Shown: positions 42,301 to 52,965 of the stretch, piece by piece
Position numbering within the stretch: the stretch's first letter is position 1
Layout of the letters: every line of letters begins with the position of its first letter
Source of the DNA: Paralithodes platypus
Lineage: Eukaryota; Arthropoda; Malacostraca; Decapoda; Lithodidae
Direction: 5' to 3'
NCBI GenBank assembly: GCA_032716605.1
Contig: CM064505.1
Coordinates: forward strand, 49,641,865-49,705,864
DNA length: 64,000 nucleotides
The notes under the pieces: model-generated
Databases searched by the model: none
The model's input: the letters and a program-made list of their open reading frames with translations, nothing else
What the model was told of the DNA's origin: nothing
Translations under genes and position numbers: made by a program

Positions 42301-45300
42301 CCTTCCCACTCTGAACCTGTTTTGGTGACTAAATGGCATTACGATAGGGCAGACTGGGAGGGTCTTCAAGGTTTCTTTACTGATATTCCCTGGACCTCTT
42401 TCTTTTCTAATGATGCACACTCCACCTTGAGCCACATACAAGATTTTGTAAAAATTGGAATGGAAACTTTTATTCCTCATCAAAAGTACAGTAAAAGATC
42501 TAATTCACCTAAATGGTTTGACCATAATTGTGCTAGAGTAACTGAACAAAAAGCAATAGCCTACAATGCATACACAAGATCAAAAACACATGAAGCCTTT
42601 ATTACTTTTTAAACATCAGAAAACATGCCAAAACTGTATTAAACTTAACTAAATCAAACTTTCTCCATAAGCAGGCAAATAAACTTCTAAATAATCCAAA
42701 TGATAACAAAATATTTTGGTCTACTCTTAACTCATTCAAATCCAACTTCACTACTGCTTCATCCATTCCACCATTAAAATCTCCGACTGGCAATCTTGTA
42801 AGTGACCCACGAAGTAAAGCTAACCTTCTTGCGGATATTTTCTCCACCAACTCAACCTTAGATGAAATAAATCAAGATGTCCCTGTACTTAATTTAATTT
42901 GCCTGAAATTCCCTCACTTAAGATCCACACCAGACATGTCAAACTATTTTGCAGATCTCTCAGTAGATAAGGCTCCAGGTCCAGATGAAATTCCTCCAAT
43001 AGTACTTAAGAATTGCTCCTTGGTGCTCGCTCCTGTATTGGCAAAATTTTTCCGTCTGTGTACTCATACCTCATGCTTCCCAGTACCCTGGAAAGAAGCA
43101 AACATCCATCCAGTTCCTAAAAAAGGTGCCTCTTCAGATCCATCAAACTACAGACCAATAGCTATAACTTCCACTCTTGGCAAAGTCTTTGAAATTATAT
43201 TAAATAATCACATAATTAAGCATCTGGAGAATATCAAATTAATCAGTGATAGGCAATATGGTTTTAGACGATGTCGATCAACTGCAGACATTCTTTGCCT
43301 TCTTACGCATCAAATCAACCAAGCTACAGACCAACATGGTGAAACACATACAATAGCACTGGATATATCAAAGGCATTTGATAGAGTCTGGCATCAATCC
43401 TTATTGTCGAAGATGTCACACTACGGCCTTCATCATTAGTTCCACTATTTCTTCTTATCTTCATAACAGAAAAATACGTGTAATGGTAGATGGCCTTTAT
43501 TCTCAATTTCACTCAATAAATGCTGGTGTTTCCCCAGGGATCAGTTTTGGCCCCAACTCTGTTCCTCATTCATATCAATGATCTCATATCTACCACTCAT
43601 AATCCAATACTTCCTACGCAGATGACTCAACACTCCACAGTTCCTTCACATTTACCAATTCTTTCACCCAACCCGATCTTATAAATTCAAAAATAAACAC
43701 TGCAATTTCTCTGAACCAGGACCTTTCTAGAATTAATGAATGGGGACAAGAGAATCTAGTTTCCTTTAATGCACAGAAAACCAAGTACAGTAAAAGTCCG
43801 TTAATCCGACGACCGATGATTCGAATCCTCCAATAGTCCGAATTTTTCAATTTGAGGCCAAATCCGAATTCACCCGATGGTCCGAATTTCAAGAAGTCCC
43901 AAAGTCCCCTTTTTGAGGCATTAGTCCACTCAAATGGCACATAATGGAGCACACACATATCATATGTTCATGAATTCACTTTAAAAGTTTACCATTGTCA
44001 TTGTAGCCTATTACCTACTTCAAAACATTCAGATTAATGGTCAAAGGAAGCTACTGATATAAACGTAAACACCACATCGTCTGCTAGAGAGTTTGTTTTG
44101 CTCTTGAACGCATCCTTGGGACGCTCCGATGCGCTACTGGCTTGCACCGCATTTTCTGCAAGCGCATTCAGTCTTGAGCTTGAAAACGCACCTTTGGACG
44201 TATTAGTCTTGAGCTTGAAAATGCACCTTTGGACGTTCCGATACGCTACTATTTATAGTTCAGTGATCGGAGCGTCCCAAGGGTGCTTTCAAGACAACAA
44301 GACAAGGGTGCTTTCAATACAATATAATATAACAGAGCACGTCACAAAAGGAAAATCACAAAATGAAAATTACAAGAACCTCTCAGGGAAGTGCCGTTGT
44401 TAAGGCATTACTTCCCGAACCACATCTGATCTGATCTTCAAGAGCAAGACAAACTCGCTAGTAGACGATGCGGACATATGGTGTTTAGAAGAAGAAGAAG
44501 ACGTTTATATCAGCAGATTCCTTTGACCATTAATCTGAATGTTTTGAAGTAGGTAATAGGCTACAATGACAATGGTAAACTTTTGAAGTGATTTCATGAA
44601 CATATGATATGTGTGTGTGTCATTTGGGTGGCCTAATGCCTCAATGTTTTCGTCAGGTCATTAATACACAGGTTCATAGGGGTAAAGTCCGATAATCCGA
44701 AAAATCCACTAATCCGAACGAGGGCCGGTCCGCTGCCCTTCGGATTAACGGAAGTTTACTGTACATTCAATTTTCTAACCGACAGAATCTCACTGACTCC
44801 CATATATTTTTTAATTATGTAAATATTCCCACTTCCCCTAGTATTGACATTCTCGGTGTAACATAAACTACTAACTTGAGCTGGACACATTATGTTAGAA
44901 GCATTGCTAAGAATGCCTCTAAAAAACTGGGACTCCTGTACAGAGTTCGAGAATTCTTCACTGACGAGCAGTTGGCCGTAATATAAAAGTCATGTGCGTT
45001 CTCAGATGGATTACTGTTCACCTCTGTGGAAGTGGAGTGGTTGCATTGAGGCAGTTGGACAAAATTCAAAATAAAGCTATTAGATTAATCAATAACCCTG
45101 CAATCACACAGGACCTTCCTACATTATCCATACGAAGAAACGTTGCATCCCTTGCATTATTCTACAGATATTTTCACAGCAAATGTTCCGAGGAACTTGC
45201 TTCAATTGTGCCGCCTCTCCACATCTTTCCCCGTAGAACTAGGGCAGCTGAGAGCGCCCATGAATTTACACTTTCTCCTCCACAATGCAGAACTTCTGCT

Positions 45301-45440
45301 TATCAGAATTCATTTATCCCCAGAGCTACTACTCTTTGGAATTCACTTCCCTCGAATTGCTTTCCACAAACTTACAATCTACAAATGTTTAAATCCAGTT
45401 GTTACAAACATTTTATGAATGGAGGATGCCTTTAGGCACA
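42301..45440 (+). pseudogene. non-LTR retrotransposon (Jockey/CR1 group), split by a pogo-type element
   Basis: Frame 42322-42612 holds the connector after the endonuclease (KWFDHNCARVTEQK). Frame 42936-43439 has the RT start: DKAPGPDEIPPIVLKN, NYRPIAITSTLGKVFE, ALDISKAFDRVWHQ (motif A). A frameshift precedes GVSPGISFGPN (motif B, mutated) and the YADD region near 43615 is also shifted. After the insertion at 43788-44761 the C-terminal domain continues, ending in frame 44992-45435 (LWNSLPSNCFPQTYNLQMFK). Several stops disable it. The endonuclease is missing. Confidence 0.8.
43788..44761. mobile_element. pogo/Tigger-type element, 974 bp, copy 2
   Basis: Flanked by TA (43786-43787, 44762-44763), with ends CAGTAAAAGTCCGTTAATCC and GGATTAACGGAAGTTTACTG. 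It is the reverse complement of copy 1 (4329-5297) over its length. Removing it restores the LINE reading frame through ...QKTKY. Confidence 0.88.
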
Positions 45441-45530
45441 TGGACCTTTTTATTTTATCTGTGTTTTTCCTTCCTCCGTTCATTGTCTCTTAAAAAAAAA
45501 AAAAAAAAAAATTAGAAGAATCTGTAAGGC

Positions 45531-46043
45531 TGTGTTGTTGTTGTTCCCCAAGCTGCATGGCCGAACAGCCCCAAGGCCCCGAGCAAGGCCAAGGCCATAA
45601 CCGAGCGCCCCACAGAACCCTCCCTGCCGACCACAATAAAGCCTGGGTGACCGAAGCCACTCCATGGCGGGGAGCTGAGGAGGGTGCAGAAACGCCCGGG
45701 AAACCAAAGCCCCAAGGGCCCTGTGCCCCTCGGCAATTATGAAGAGAAAGTTGAAGGGCAAAGGAAAAATGTGACGCTTTGGCTTCCAATCTTGGTAGAT
45801 TGGGAGGTCAATCCACGAAAGAGATGCCGTCACTTGAGATCTAGAAAATATATAAGTAAAAGGAACAGTCAGAGTAAGCTATGGGTATGGCAGAGATCGC
45901 TCAGTTCTCACTGATAGACCAGCCCGTCACCACATGACTAGAACCCAATCCTCTCAGCATCAGGTAGGAAAGGCCCTAGAAAGCCGCATTTGGCGGGGGG
46001 ATAGCTCCCCTATTTCAACCCCTTTCGGGGTTGGGCACCCGCC
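45531..46043 (-). mobile_element. SINE-like element with (AAC)n tail, copy 2
   Basis: Same family as 21374-21912, with the same exact 5' boundary (GGCGGGTGCCC on the minus strand). The 5' hairpin reads AACCCC-GAAA-GGGGTT here and AACTCC-GAAA-GGAGTT in copies 1 and 3. Confidence 0.75.
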
Positions 46044-46164
46044 CAACTTAGCAAAGCAAGACGGATAAAATCCTGAATTCGGCACAACTTATGGAGCAGT
46101 AAGAGTATCGTAAGATTCTGGCATTGTATAAATTAGAAGGGTCTGGAAAGACGAGACTTAACAA

Positions 46165-46530
46165 TTACAGTACTGTATCGTGAAGTCCAAGAAGATAATA
46201 AATACATTTCCCAGGAGTCTCGGGACAAAGACTACTCCTTCTCTCTTTCATGGGCATGGTATCTGGGGCCTTTGTACTAGTCTTATCTTCTCTATTCTTC
46301 CTGGGAGACTTATCTATGTTCTTCTTCTCCTTCTTCGACTTCCGGTGTATACTGGCTGCTATTGGCGTGCCAGGAGTTGAGGCTGCTACAGGCGTGCCCC
46401 AGGTGGGTATACTGGCTGCTACAGGCGTGCCAGAAGGGGGAGAAGTGACTGCTACAGGTGTGTCACTTGTCTTGGCTGCTACAGATGTGCCAAATACAGG
46501 GGGAGTTGCTGCTACAGGCTTGCCACAAAA
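46165..46530 (-). CDS. candidate host coding segment, unidentified (partial)
   Basis: An open minus-strand frame of 121 codons bounded by stops. The first half repeats G-T-P-V-A-A-S (GTSVAAK, DTPVAVT, GTPVAASIPTW, GTPVAASTP, GTPIAAS). The second half is basic with a protein-like composition: HRKSKKEKKNIDKSPRKNRE, then TSTKAPDT and RRSSLCPETPGK. I do not recognise it. Exon limits are uncertain: an acceptor is possible at any of several CAG sites in the repeats, and a weak donor (AAAT|GTATTT) follows PETPGK. It could be the exon after 46615-47258, or chance. Confidence 0.3.
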   Translation of the reverse strand, partial: FCGKPVAATPPVFGTSVAAKTSDTPVAVTSPPSGTPVAASIPTWGTPVAASTPGTPIAASIHRKSKKEKKNIDKSPRKNREDKTSTKAPDTMPMKERRSSLCPETPGKCIYYLLGLHDTVL

Positions 46531-46614
46531 TTAACTGACTGCAACAGACGTGCCAGGAGGGTTGCTGTGGTCTGGTTCAGGTGAAGTGTAGGTAGAAAAT
46601 TTGTCCTTCCTTAC

Positions 46615-47258
46615 TGGTCAGTTAAGAGCAAGAAGGGCTGGCTGGATGATGTTGGGTCCCCTTTCCACTGAATCGTAAATCCACCTTCCTTGGTATTAAC
46701 CCTCCCGCCCCGGCTACGCATTACATAAATATTCCCCGAAATCCGGGTGTTTTGGCCGAAAAACGTCTAGGCTAGGCTACCGTATCATTGTTATGCTGAC
46801 TGCTTCCCGCATTCCCGCGCATCCCCAAGCGTAGCTGTGTTATTTACCTGTAGAATGGCGTTAAGTAGAGCTCTCTAAGTCAAGTGCTTGATTTGTGATG
46901 ATGATTTCATTGGAGATAACTTTATGGCCAAAACAGCCACTTTACACTACTTTTCGATACTTAACAACAACATACAGGCACACACGAACAAGCGACGCTC
47001 TCCTTCTTGTGGCCGGAGATGCGGGGCGTCGGTCCAGCCGGCTGTTGTTTACATGCGTCGGACCGACGCCTCGCACACGAAGCTCACAGGCTTTCAAGCA
47101 ATGGTACAATGTTGTACCAACCGGGTTCCTGGGGGCAAAACATAATGGTACACACGTGTACCATCCGAGTTTGAAGGGTTAAAGTAGGTAGGTTGGAACG
47201 GGGCTTGCGATGTCCATTTTGTCTGATTGTCTTCTTTTGGTCCATTTTCTGTTGAGGT
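46615..47258 (-). CDS. candidate host exon split by a MITE, unidentified (partial)
   Basis: On the minus strand a strong acceptor (TTGTTTTCCTCTACTAG) precedes 47258, and a donor (CA|GTAAGG) follows 46615. With the MITE and one TTAA removed, the exon is 161 bp. Only one frame is open throughout: TSTENGPKEDNQTKWTSQAP, then FQPTYFNTKEGGFTIQWKGD and onwards to FLLLTD. The reading continues across the TTAA target (TTT AAT). I cannot name the protein. As the exon stands, the MITE breaks it. Confidence 0.35.
46700..47178. mobile_element. piggyBac-type MITE, copy 3
   Basis: 479 bp with TTAA at 46696-46699 and 47179-47182, ends CCCTCC and AAGGG. Very close to copy 2 (28912-29390). Confidence 0.9.
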
Positions 47259-47709
47259 CTAGTAGAGGAAAACAAGGGATTTCCCTGGTATCACTATTTG
47301 ACGATACGGTGTCTTCAGTTTCTTAACCCTTTCAGGTCCGGGGGTTGCCGTTTATTACCGGTATTCAGAAATAAAGTTATCTTAATCTGATAATTGCCTC
47401 TCTAAAATTAGTTTTCTGCCCACAACTCGCTCAAAGACAACTGCTGAGGTTGAATTATTATTATTATATGAGATGCCGAAGCCTCCAACCAGGGTACAGA
47501 AACACCAACAAGATGAATCCACACAAAACACTCGGAGGCACTGGAGAAAGACTACGGCAACTAAGAAGAAGGAAAACAAAATATATAAAATAAAACATAT
47601 TGAACACAAATAAAATGAATAATAAAAGATTACGCAATTGAGGATGCCAAGTATAAATATAATACAATAAAATATATAGAATTAAATAAGTTATAAAAAA
47701 TTAGAATTA
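47259..47709. other. no gene recognised
   Basis: It contains a short ATT run near 47455-47466 and A-rich sequence. If 46615-47258 is a real exon, this is its upstream intron. Confidence 0.35.
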
Positions 47710-47909
47710 CAGTTAACTCCTGTTATCTGTGATCCTTGCTATCCGCGGACACCCCTAAATATCCCATTACTGTACTTGTCCTCGCCAAAAGTATGCGTTA
47801 TCCGCGGATTTCCACTCGATCGAGGAAGAAAGCAGTGCTGCCATTAACCAAGAAAGGCGAAATATAAAAACATAAGAATAGGAGAGACTGCGAAAAGCAG
47901 ATTGTCCCA

Positions 47910-48100
47910 CACAAGGCAGATCCCTGTAACACAAAGCAGATCCCTCTAACACAAAGCAGATCCCTCTAACACAAGGCAGATCCCTCTCACTCAAGGCAGA
48001 TCCCTCTCACACAAGGCAGATCCCTCTCACACAAGGCAGATCCCTCTCACACAAGGCCAAACAGGGATAAGGGAGGCCAAACAGGGATAAGGGAGGAAAA
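47910..48100. repeat. 20-bp minisatellite
   Basis: About seven or eight units of CACAAGGCAGATCCCTCTCA with small changes, then two units of CCAAACAGGGATAAGGGAGG. Confidence 0.92.
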
Positions 48101-48268
48101 CTTAGTGCTGCTGAACTGTATTTCATGTAATTTTCTTTTCCTTCTCATATTCATCTGGCTTAATGTGTTCAAAGTGGTTCTAAGAATGGTTCATTGGTTA
48201 ATGATAAAGTGAAGAAAATCATGTTTAATAAGTTTTGTTTAGATAAAAGTGCAAATAATCTTGCTTAA

Positions 48269-48746
48269 CCCTCCAGACCCGGAAGGGCTCTTGAACGCCC
48301 ATAAAAAACACACCCGAGCTACCCGGAAGGGCTCTTAAACACCCATGAGCTCAAAGCCTGTAAGCTTGGTGTGCGAGGTGTACGTCCGACGCATGTAAAC
48401 AACAGCCGGCTGGACCGACGCCCCGCATCTCCGGCCACAAGAAGGAGTGCGTCGCTGGTTCGTGTGTGCCTGTATGTTATTGTTAAGTATCGAAAAGTTG
48501 TGTAAAGTGGCTGTTTTCGCCATAAAGTTATCTCCAATGAAATCATCATCACAACTGAACCAGTTGACTTAGAGAGCTTACTTAATGCCATTCTACAGGT
48601 ACGAAACACATCTACGCTTGGGGATGCGCGGGAATGCGGAAGCAAGCCAAATAACAAAGATGCGGTAGCCTAGGCGTAGACGTTTTTCGGCCAAAATCCC
48701 CGGATTTCGGGGAATATATATATAATACATAGCCGGGGCTGGAGGG
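48269..48746. mobile_element. piggyBac-type MITE, copy 4
   Basis: Bounded by TTAA (48265-48268, 48747-48750). Its left end holds two copies of ACCCGGAAGGGCTCTT and differs from copies 2 and 3, matching copy 1 better, so two subfamilies exist. Confidence 0.88.
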
Positions 48747-49058
48747 TTAATGTGTTATAAGTGATTCTAAAAAGGGTTCTAAAAAGGGTTCTAAGAATGG
48801 TTCACAGGGGGGAGATGATGATCTGGCACAAGTGACACCTGGATTTAACTTTGGACTGCAATTGATGTCACTGCTTTGGACTGTACCTAGAGCTTAGTAG
48901 AGCAGTGGAACAGTCATTGTGGATCAAAGTGAGTATCCTTTAATCATTGGGTACCGTAGATATTAATGTCATGATGGTACGGTAGGTCAAAATAGTGTAT
49001 TTGAGGGTCCAAGATAAGTGAGCTTGGTACGACCTAAGTCTATTTCCCATTGAAACCT

Positions 49059-49300
49059 AACCAAGCGTCTCGCTTGGTGTAGTGACTAGCGTCTCGGACT
49101 TCCACCCAGAAGGCCCGGGTTCCCACGCTCGGCGCATTAAAGATTTTTCACAAGCACTGAGTCGTTACCTCTCATGAAGCAAAGGGATGGGGTAGTAGTA
49201 CAGGACCCCAATGGAAATACGCCTAATCGGCCTTATTGAGCTATCCTTAGCTAGCTTAGCATGCGCTAGCTTTAAGAACTATTATTATTATTATTATTAA
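49059..49300 (+). mobile_element. tRNA-derived SINE with (ATT)n tail
   Basis: The head TGGTGTAGTGACTAGCGTCT (49075-49094) matches a pol III A box region, and GGGTTCCCACGCT (49117-49129) is a decayed B box. A tRNA-unrelated body and an (ATT)n tail at 49284-49298 follow. Confidence 0.7.
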
Positions 49301-49499
49301 ACACTGCCCACGTATCCGCGGAAAATACGCGGTACGGTATGACTTAGGCGCGGATACGGGGAATGCACTGTAATGCTATAAAAAAGCATTAGCTCTAGGA
49401 CTTAAAAACGGAGATATGAGGTGAATTGGCTAGCTCATTTGGCAATTAATTCTACAAGTCAACCATGGCCGGCACAAAACACCATGAAAACTGTAGTAG

Positions 49500-52400
49500 A
49501 AAAATTCACACGACTTATGGCAAGACTTATGTTTGTTTGTAAGTAGCAAATGGAAGGAATGTGTAAGAGAGTATGGGTCTGTGGGTTCAAGGATTGTGTG
49601 GGTGAGAATGAAAGTAGGAATACAAACGTGGGTGATTGTATGCGTGTATGCCCCGACAGAGGATATACTTGAAAGAAAGAAAGAGGAGTTCTGGATGAAT
49701 GTGGAGGCGTGCCTGGAGAAGTTTGACAAGAACGAAAGAATATTTCTGATTGGGGATATGAATGGTAAGGTGGGTGATAGGAAAGTTGAGGGAGTGGTGG
49801 GAGGGTGGGGGGTACCATCAGAGGTGAATGGGAATGGTAGTGCACTTGTGGACGTAGTGTGGGGAGGAGGCTGTGGATAGCTAGAATGATCACAGGTACA
49901 CGTGGAAACGGATGTTGACGATGAAGGATGACAGTGGTGGACGCAAGTCATTGGGATTAGTATGTGTGGATGAACGAATGAAGAAATCTGTGATGGATGC
50001 TAGGGTGTATAGGGGTATTGGAGGGGGGGGGTCTGCTCATTATGTAGTGGTAGCTAAGGTTAGGATACAAAGAAGTGGGTACAAAGGAGTACAAAGGAAA
50101 TCAACGCAACAGATCTAGTGAACCTGGTTGCTGTCCTCCAAAACACTGAGGATCAAGTGATACAGTGGTTTAGAGTGGGTAAGGGAACATTGAAAGGGAA
50201 TTACTGCCCTGAACTATGTCCTTGGCAGGAATTAGGAAGTAGTAGGGGACAGAGGGTACTGAGGGGGGGATAAAATAAAGTTATTCATTATGTCAGTCGC
50301 GGGTTTGAAGCGAGATATTTGTCTAGGTTAGAATCAAAGTGATGCAGTCTATAACGGTGAGGAGAGCGGGAGGGAGGCGAGAGGAGGGTGGAATGGTGAG
50401 GAGGGTGGAGAGGTTGCAGGAGGAGGAAGTCAGGGAGGAGTACAGGAGAGCAGTGGAAAGACGACTAGCTGGGTTCGACCTGGAAGTTATGGAGGAAGTG
50501 GAGGAGATGAGCAAGGTGTTAAAGGATGAGATCTGTGCAGCATGTGAGGAGGTGTGTGGAGTGAGGAGAAGAGGGAGGGGAGTGAAAGGTACAGCATGGT
50601 GGACAGAAGAGGTAAGAATAGCTGTGGAAGAAAAGAAGAAAGCATATAGAGAGTGGTTGGGTAGTAGAGGGAATGAAGATTCCGAGAGACAGAAACGAGC
50701 GAGGTACGTGGAGAGTAAGAGGGTGGTGAAGAGAGTAGTGAAGGAAAGTAAGAGAAGAGTAGATGAGGAATTTGGAAGGAATCTGAGTGTAAAATGGAGG
50801 GAGAGTAAGAAACTGTTCTGGAAAGAAGTCAAGAAAGTTAGGGAAGGTAGCAAGGGAAACAGTAAGGGTGTGAAAGATAAGAATGGGAGAATGCTAGCCG
50901 AGAAGCAAGAGAGAGTCGAAAGATGGAGGGAGTACTTCAGTGAGTTGCTAAATGAAAGGAATGAAGAGCCAGCAAGCATAGCTGGATATGGTATGGGAGG
51001 GAGAAGAAGAGAAGTAGTGGAGGAGGAGGTGGGGATCAGGAGGTCAGAAGTGTGGGAAGCCATGAAAAGAGTGAAGTTGGGGAAAGCACCAGGAACAGAT
51101 GGAGTGTGTGGGGAAATGTTGAGGTATGGTGGTGAGATAGTGATAGAATGGGTATGGAAAATGTGCAAACTAGCATGGGAGAAGGGGGAGTGCACCCGAT
51201 GACTGGAAGACTGGCATAATAGTCCCCCTATATAAGGGCAAAGGGGAAAGAGGAGTGTGTGGTAACCGCCGAGGAATATGTCTTCTAAGCGTAGTAGCGG
51301 AAGGTATACAGTAGGGTAGTGATTGAGAGAGTGAGAGTGAGAACGGAGAAATGGATAGGCGACGAGCAGGGAGGTTTTAGGAAGGGAAGAGGATGTGTAG
51401 ATCAGATTTTCTACCCTGAATTGTGTTGTGGAGAAGTATCTGGAGAAAAAACAAAAGGTGTATGTTGCCTTTATGGACTTGGAGAAGGCCTATGACAGAG
51501 TGGATAGAGAAGGTTTGTGGAAAGTACTTAGAATATACGGAGTAGAGGGCAAGTTGCTGAAAGCAGTGAAGAGCATGTATGAGGGTTGCAAAAGGCGGCC
51601 AGTACGTGTGGAGAGTGAGCAGAGCGAGTTCTTTGACCTGAATGTTGGTTGAAAACAGGGGTGTGTGATGTCCCCGTGGTTGTTACTGTATATATGGATG
51701 GAGTTATGAAAGAAATACTATCAAGAGCAGTGGATGTTGGTGTATCGCTGAAAAGGGAGGGAATTGAGTGGCAGCTACCTATACTGCTGTTTGCGGATGA
51801 TACAGTTCTGATGAGTGATAATGACATGGGAGTTGCAGGGTCTGGTAAATGAGGTTGGAACAGTGTGCGAAAAACGGAATTTGAAGGTAAATACGGGGAA
51901 GAGCAAGGTTATGGTCTTCGAAAGGGGTGAAGTCACAGAATGTGAGGTGAAGCTGAACGCGTCAGGCTATGGAGATCGTCAACTCTTTTAAGTATCTGGG
52001 CAGTGTGTTGAGTAAAGATGGGACTATGGATGAAGAGGTGCGGGAGAGGGTACAACAGGGGAAGAGGGTTGTAGGAACTCTAAAACGCAGTAACAAGAAA
52101 GAGGGTGGTCAGTATGGAAGTGAAGAAGTCCTTGCATGACAGTGTGGTAATCCCGACAATGACTTACGGAAGCGAAGCATGGACGTTGGTTGAGAGACTC
52201 AGACCAAGAGTGAGAGCAGTGGAAATGAATTACTTAAGGAGTGCGTGCGGAGTTACATGGAGGGATAGACAGACTAATGAGGAAGTGAGAAGGAGGTGTG
52301 GTGTGGAGGTAGATGTGCTGGAAAGTGTGAAAAGGAACAACCTTGAGATGGTTCGGCCATATGGAACGTATGGAAAGCGAGAGAATGACTAAGAGGGTGT

Positions 52401-52603
52401 ACGAGAGCGAGGTGGAGGGACAGAGGGAGAGAGGTAGACCGAATATGAGGTGGAAGGATGGAGTGAGGAACTACATGAACGAAGGCGGTGGTGGGTGGGG
52501 GTAGGGGCGTCGACTGACTGGGGACAGAGGTGCATGGGGGCGGTTCGTTCGTGGCCACCCCTTCGGGGATCACGGCGTCAGGCAATAGATAGATAGATAG
52601 ATG
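49500..52603 (+). pseudogene. RTE-type LINE copy 3 (endonuclease to tail)
   Basis: The most complete RTE copy. Frame 49533-49880 is the APE endonuclease (VCVYAPTEDI, FLIGDMNGKVG). Frame 50339-51202 is a highly charged connector ending in GKAPGTDGVCGEML. Frame 51428-51652 has VAFMDLEKAYDRVDREGLWK (motif A); 51649-51852 has GVCDVP (motif B, shifted) and LLFADDTVLMSDN (catalytic). Frame 52105-52392 is the C-terminal domain. At least six frameshifts or stops are present. The 3' end is GGCAATAGATAGATAGATAG. Confidence 0.87.
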
Positions 52604-52965
52604 GCAAGATAATTAAGATTGCTTGTGAATCTAGTTGCATGAACCCGAACATAGGGCCCAGGCAGGACCCCATGTAAGGGATGCTGATGATTGTTAAAAA
52701 CTTTAAATAAAAGACTAAGGGTACCAACTTTATGCCGATGATACAGATCAAGAGATAAATTAGGTAGAATATAACTGATAGAATTCAGGGACCTGTCAAG
52801 CAACTTGAGATGGCAGTCAGATGCTGACAACCAGACAGGTGAGCAATACTCAAAGTGTGGCAAAAGAAAAGCATAAAAAGACTTGATAACTGTGGCGTCA
52901 CAAGCAAACTTTTTATAGCACTTGCGAAGCATACCAATTTTCTGGGAAATGGAAGAGGAGAAGGA
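52604..52965 (-). pseudogene. LINE C-terminal fragment
   Basis: An open minus-strand frame with LPHFEYCSPVWLSASDCHLK and VGTLSLLFKVFNNHQHPLHG, a pattern found after the RT domain of Jockey/CR1-group proteins. It abuts the RTE tail directly. Confidence 0.65.

Larger units (their letters stand above)
47710..49370. mobile_element. Tigger-like element carrying nested repeats
   Basis: Left end CAGTTAACTCCTGTTATC and right end inverse CAGTGCATTCCCCGTATCCG are each flanked by TA (47708-47709, 49371-49372). Subterminal TATCCGCGG motifs occur on both sides (47739, 47796, 49314). The ends are divergent, so this is less certain than the other pogo elements. Inside are a minisatellite, a piggyBac MITE and a tRNA SINE. 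No transposase is visible. Confidence 0.55.

Noticed and set aside
46250..46534. A 94-codon plus-strand membrane-like protein
   Set aside because: Antisense of the more protein-like minus-strand frame at 46165-46530; the hydrophobic part mirrors a Lys/Glu-rich stretch.
49063..49140. Functional tRNA gene
   Set aside because: The B box is decayed and there is no acceptor stem pairing; it is followed by a SINE body and an (ATT)n tail.
50323..51195. A 290-codon minus-strand ORF rich in Ser, Leu and Pro
   Set aside because: It is the antisense shadow of the purine-rich RTE connector frame at 50339-51202.
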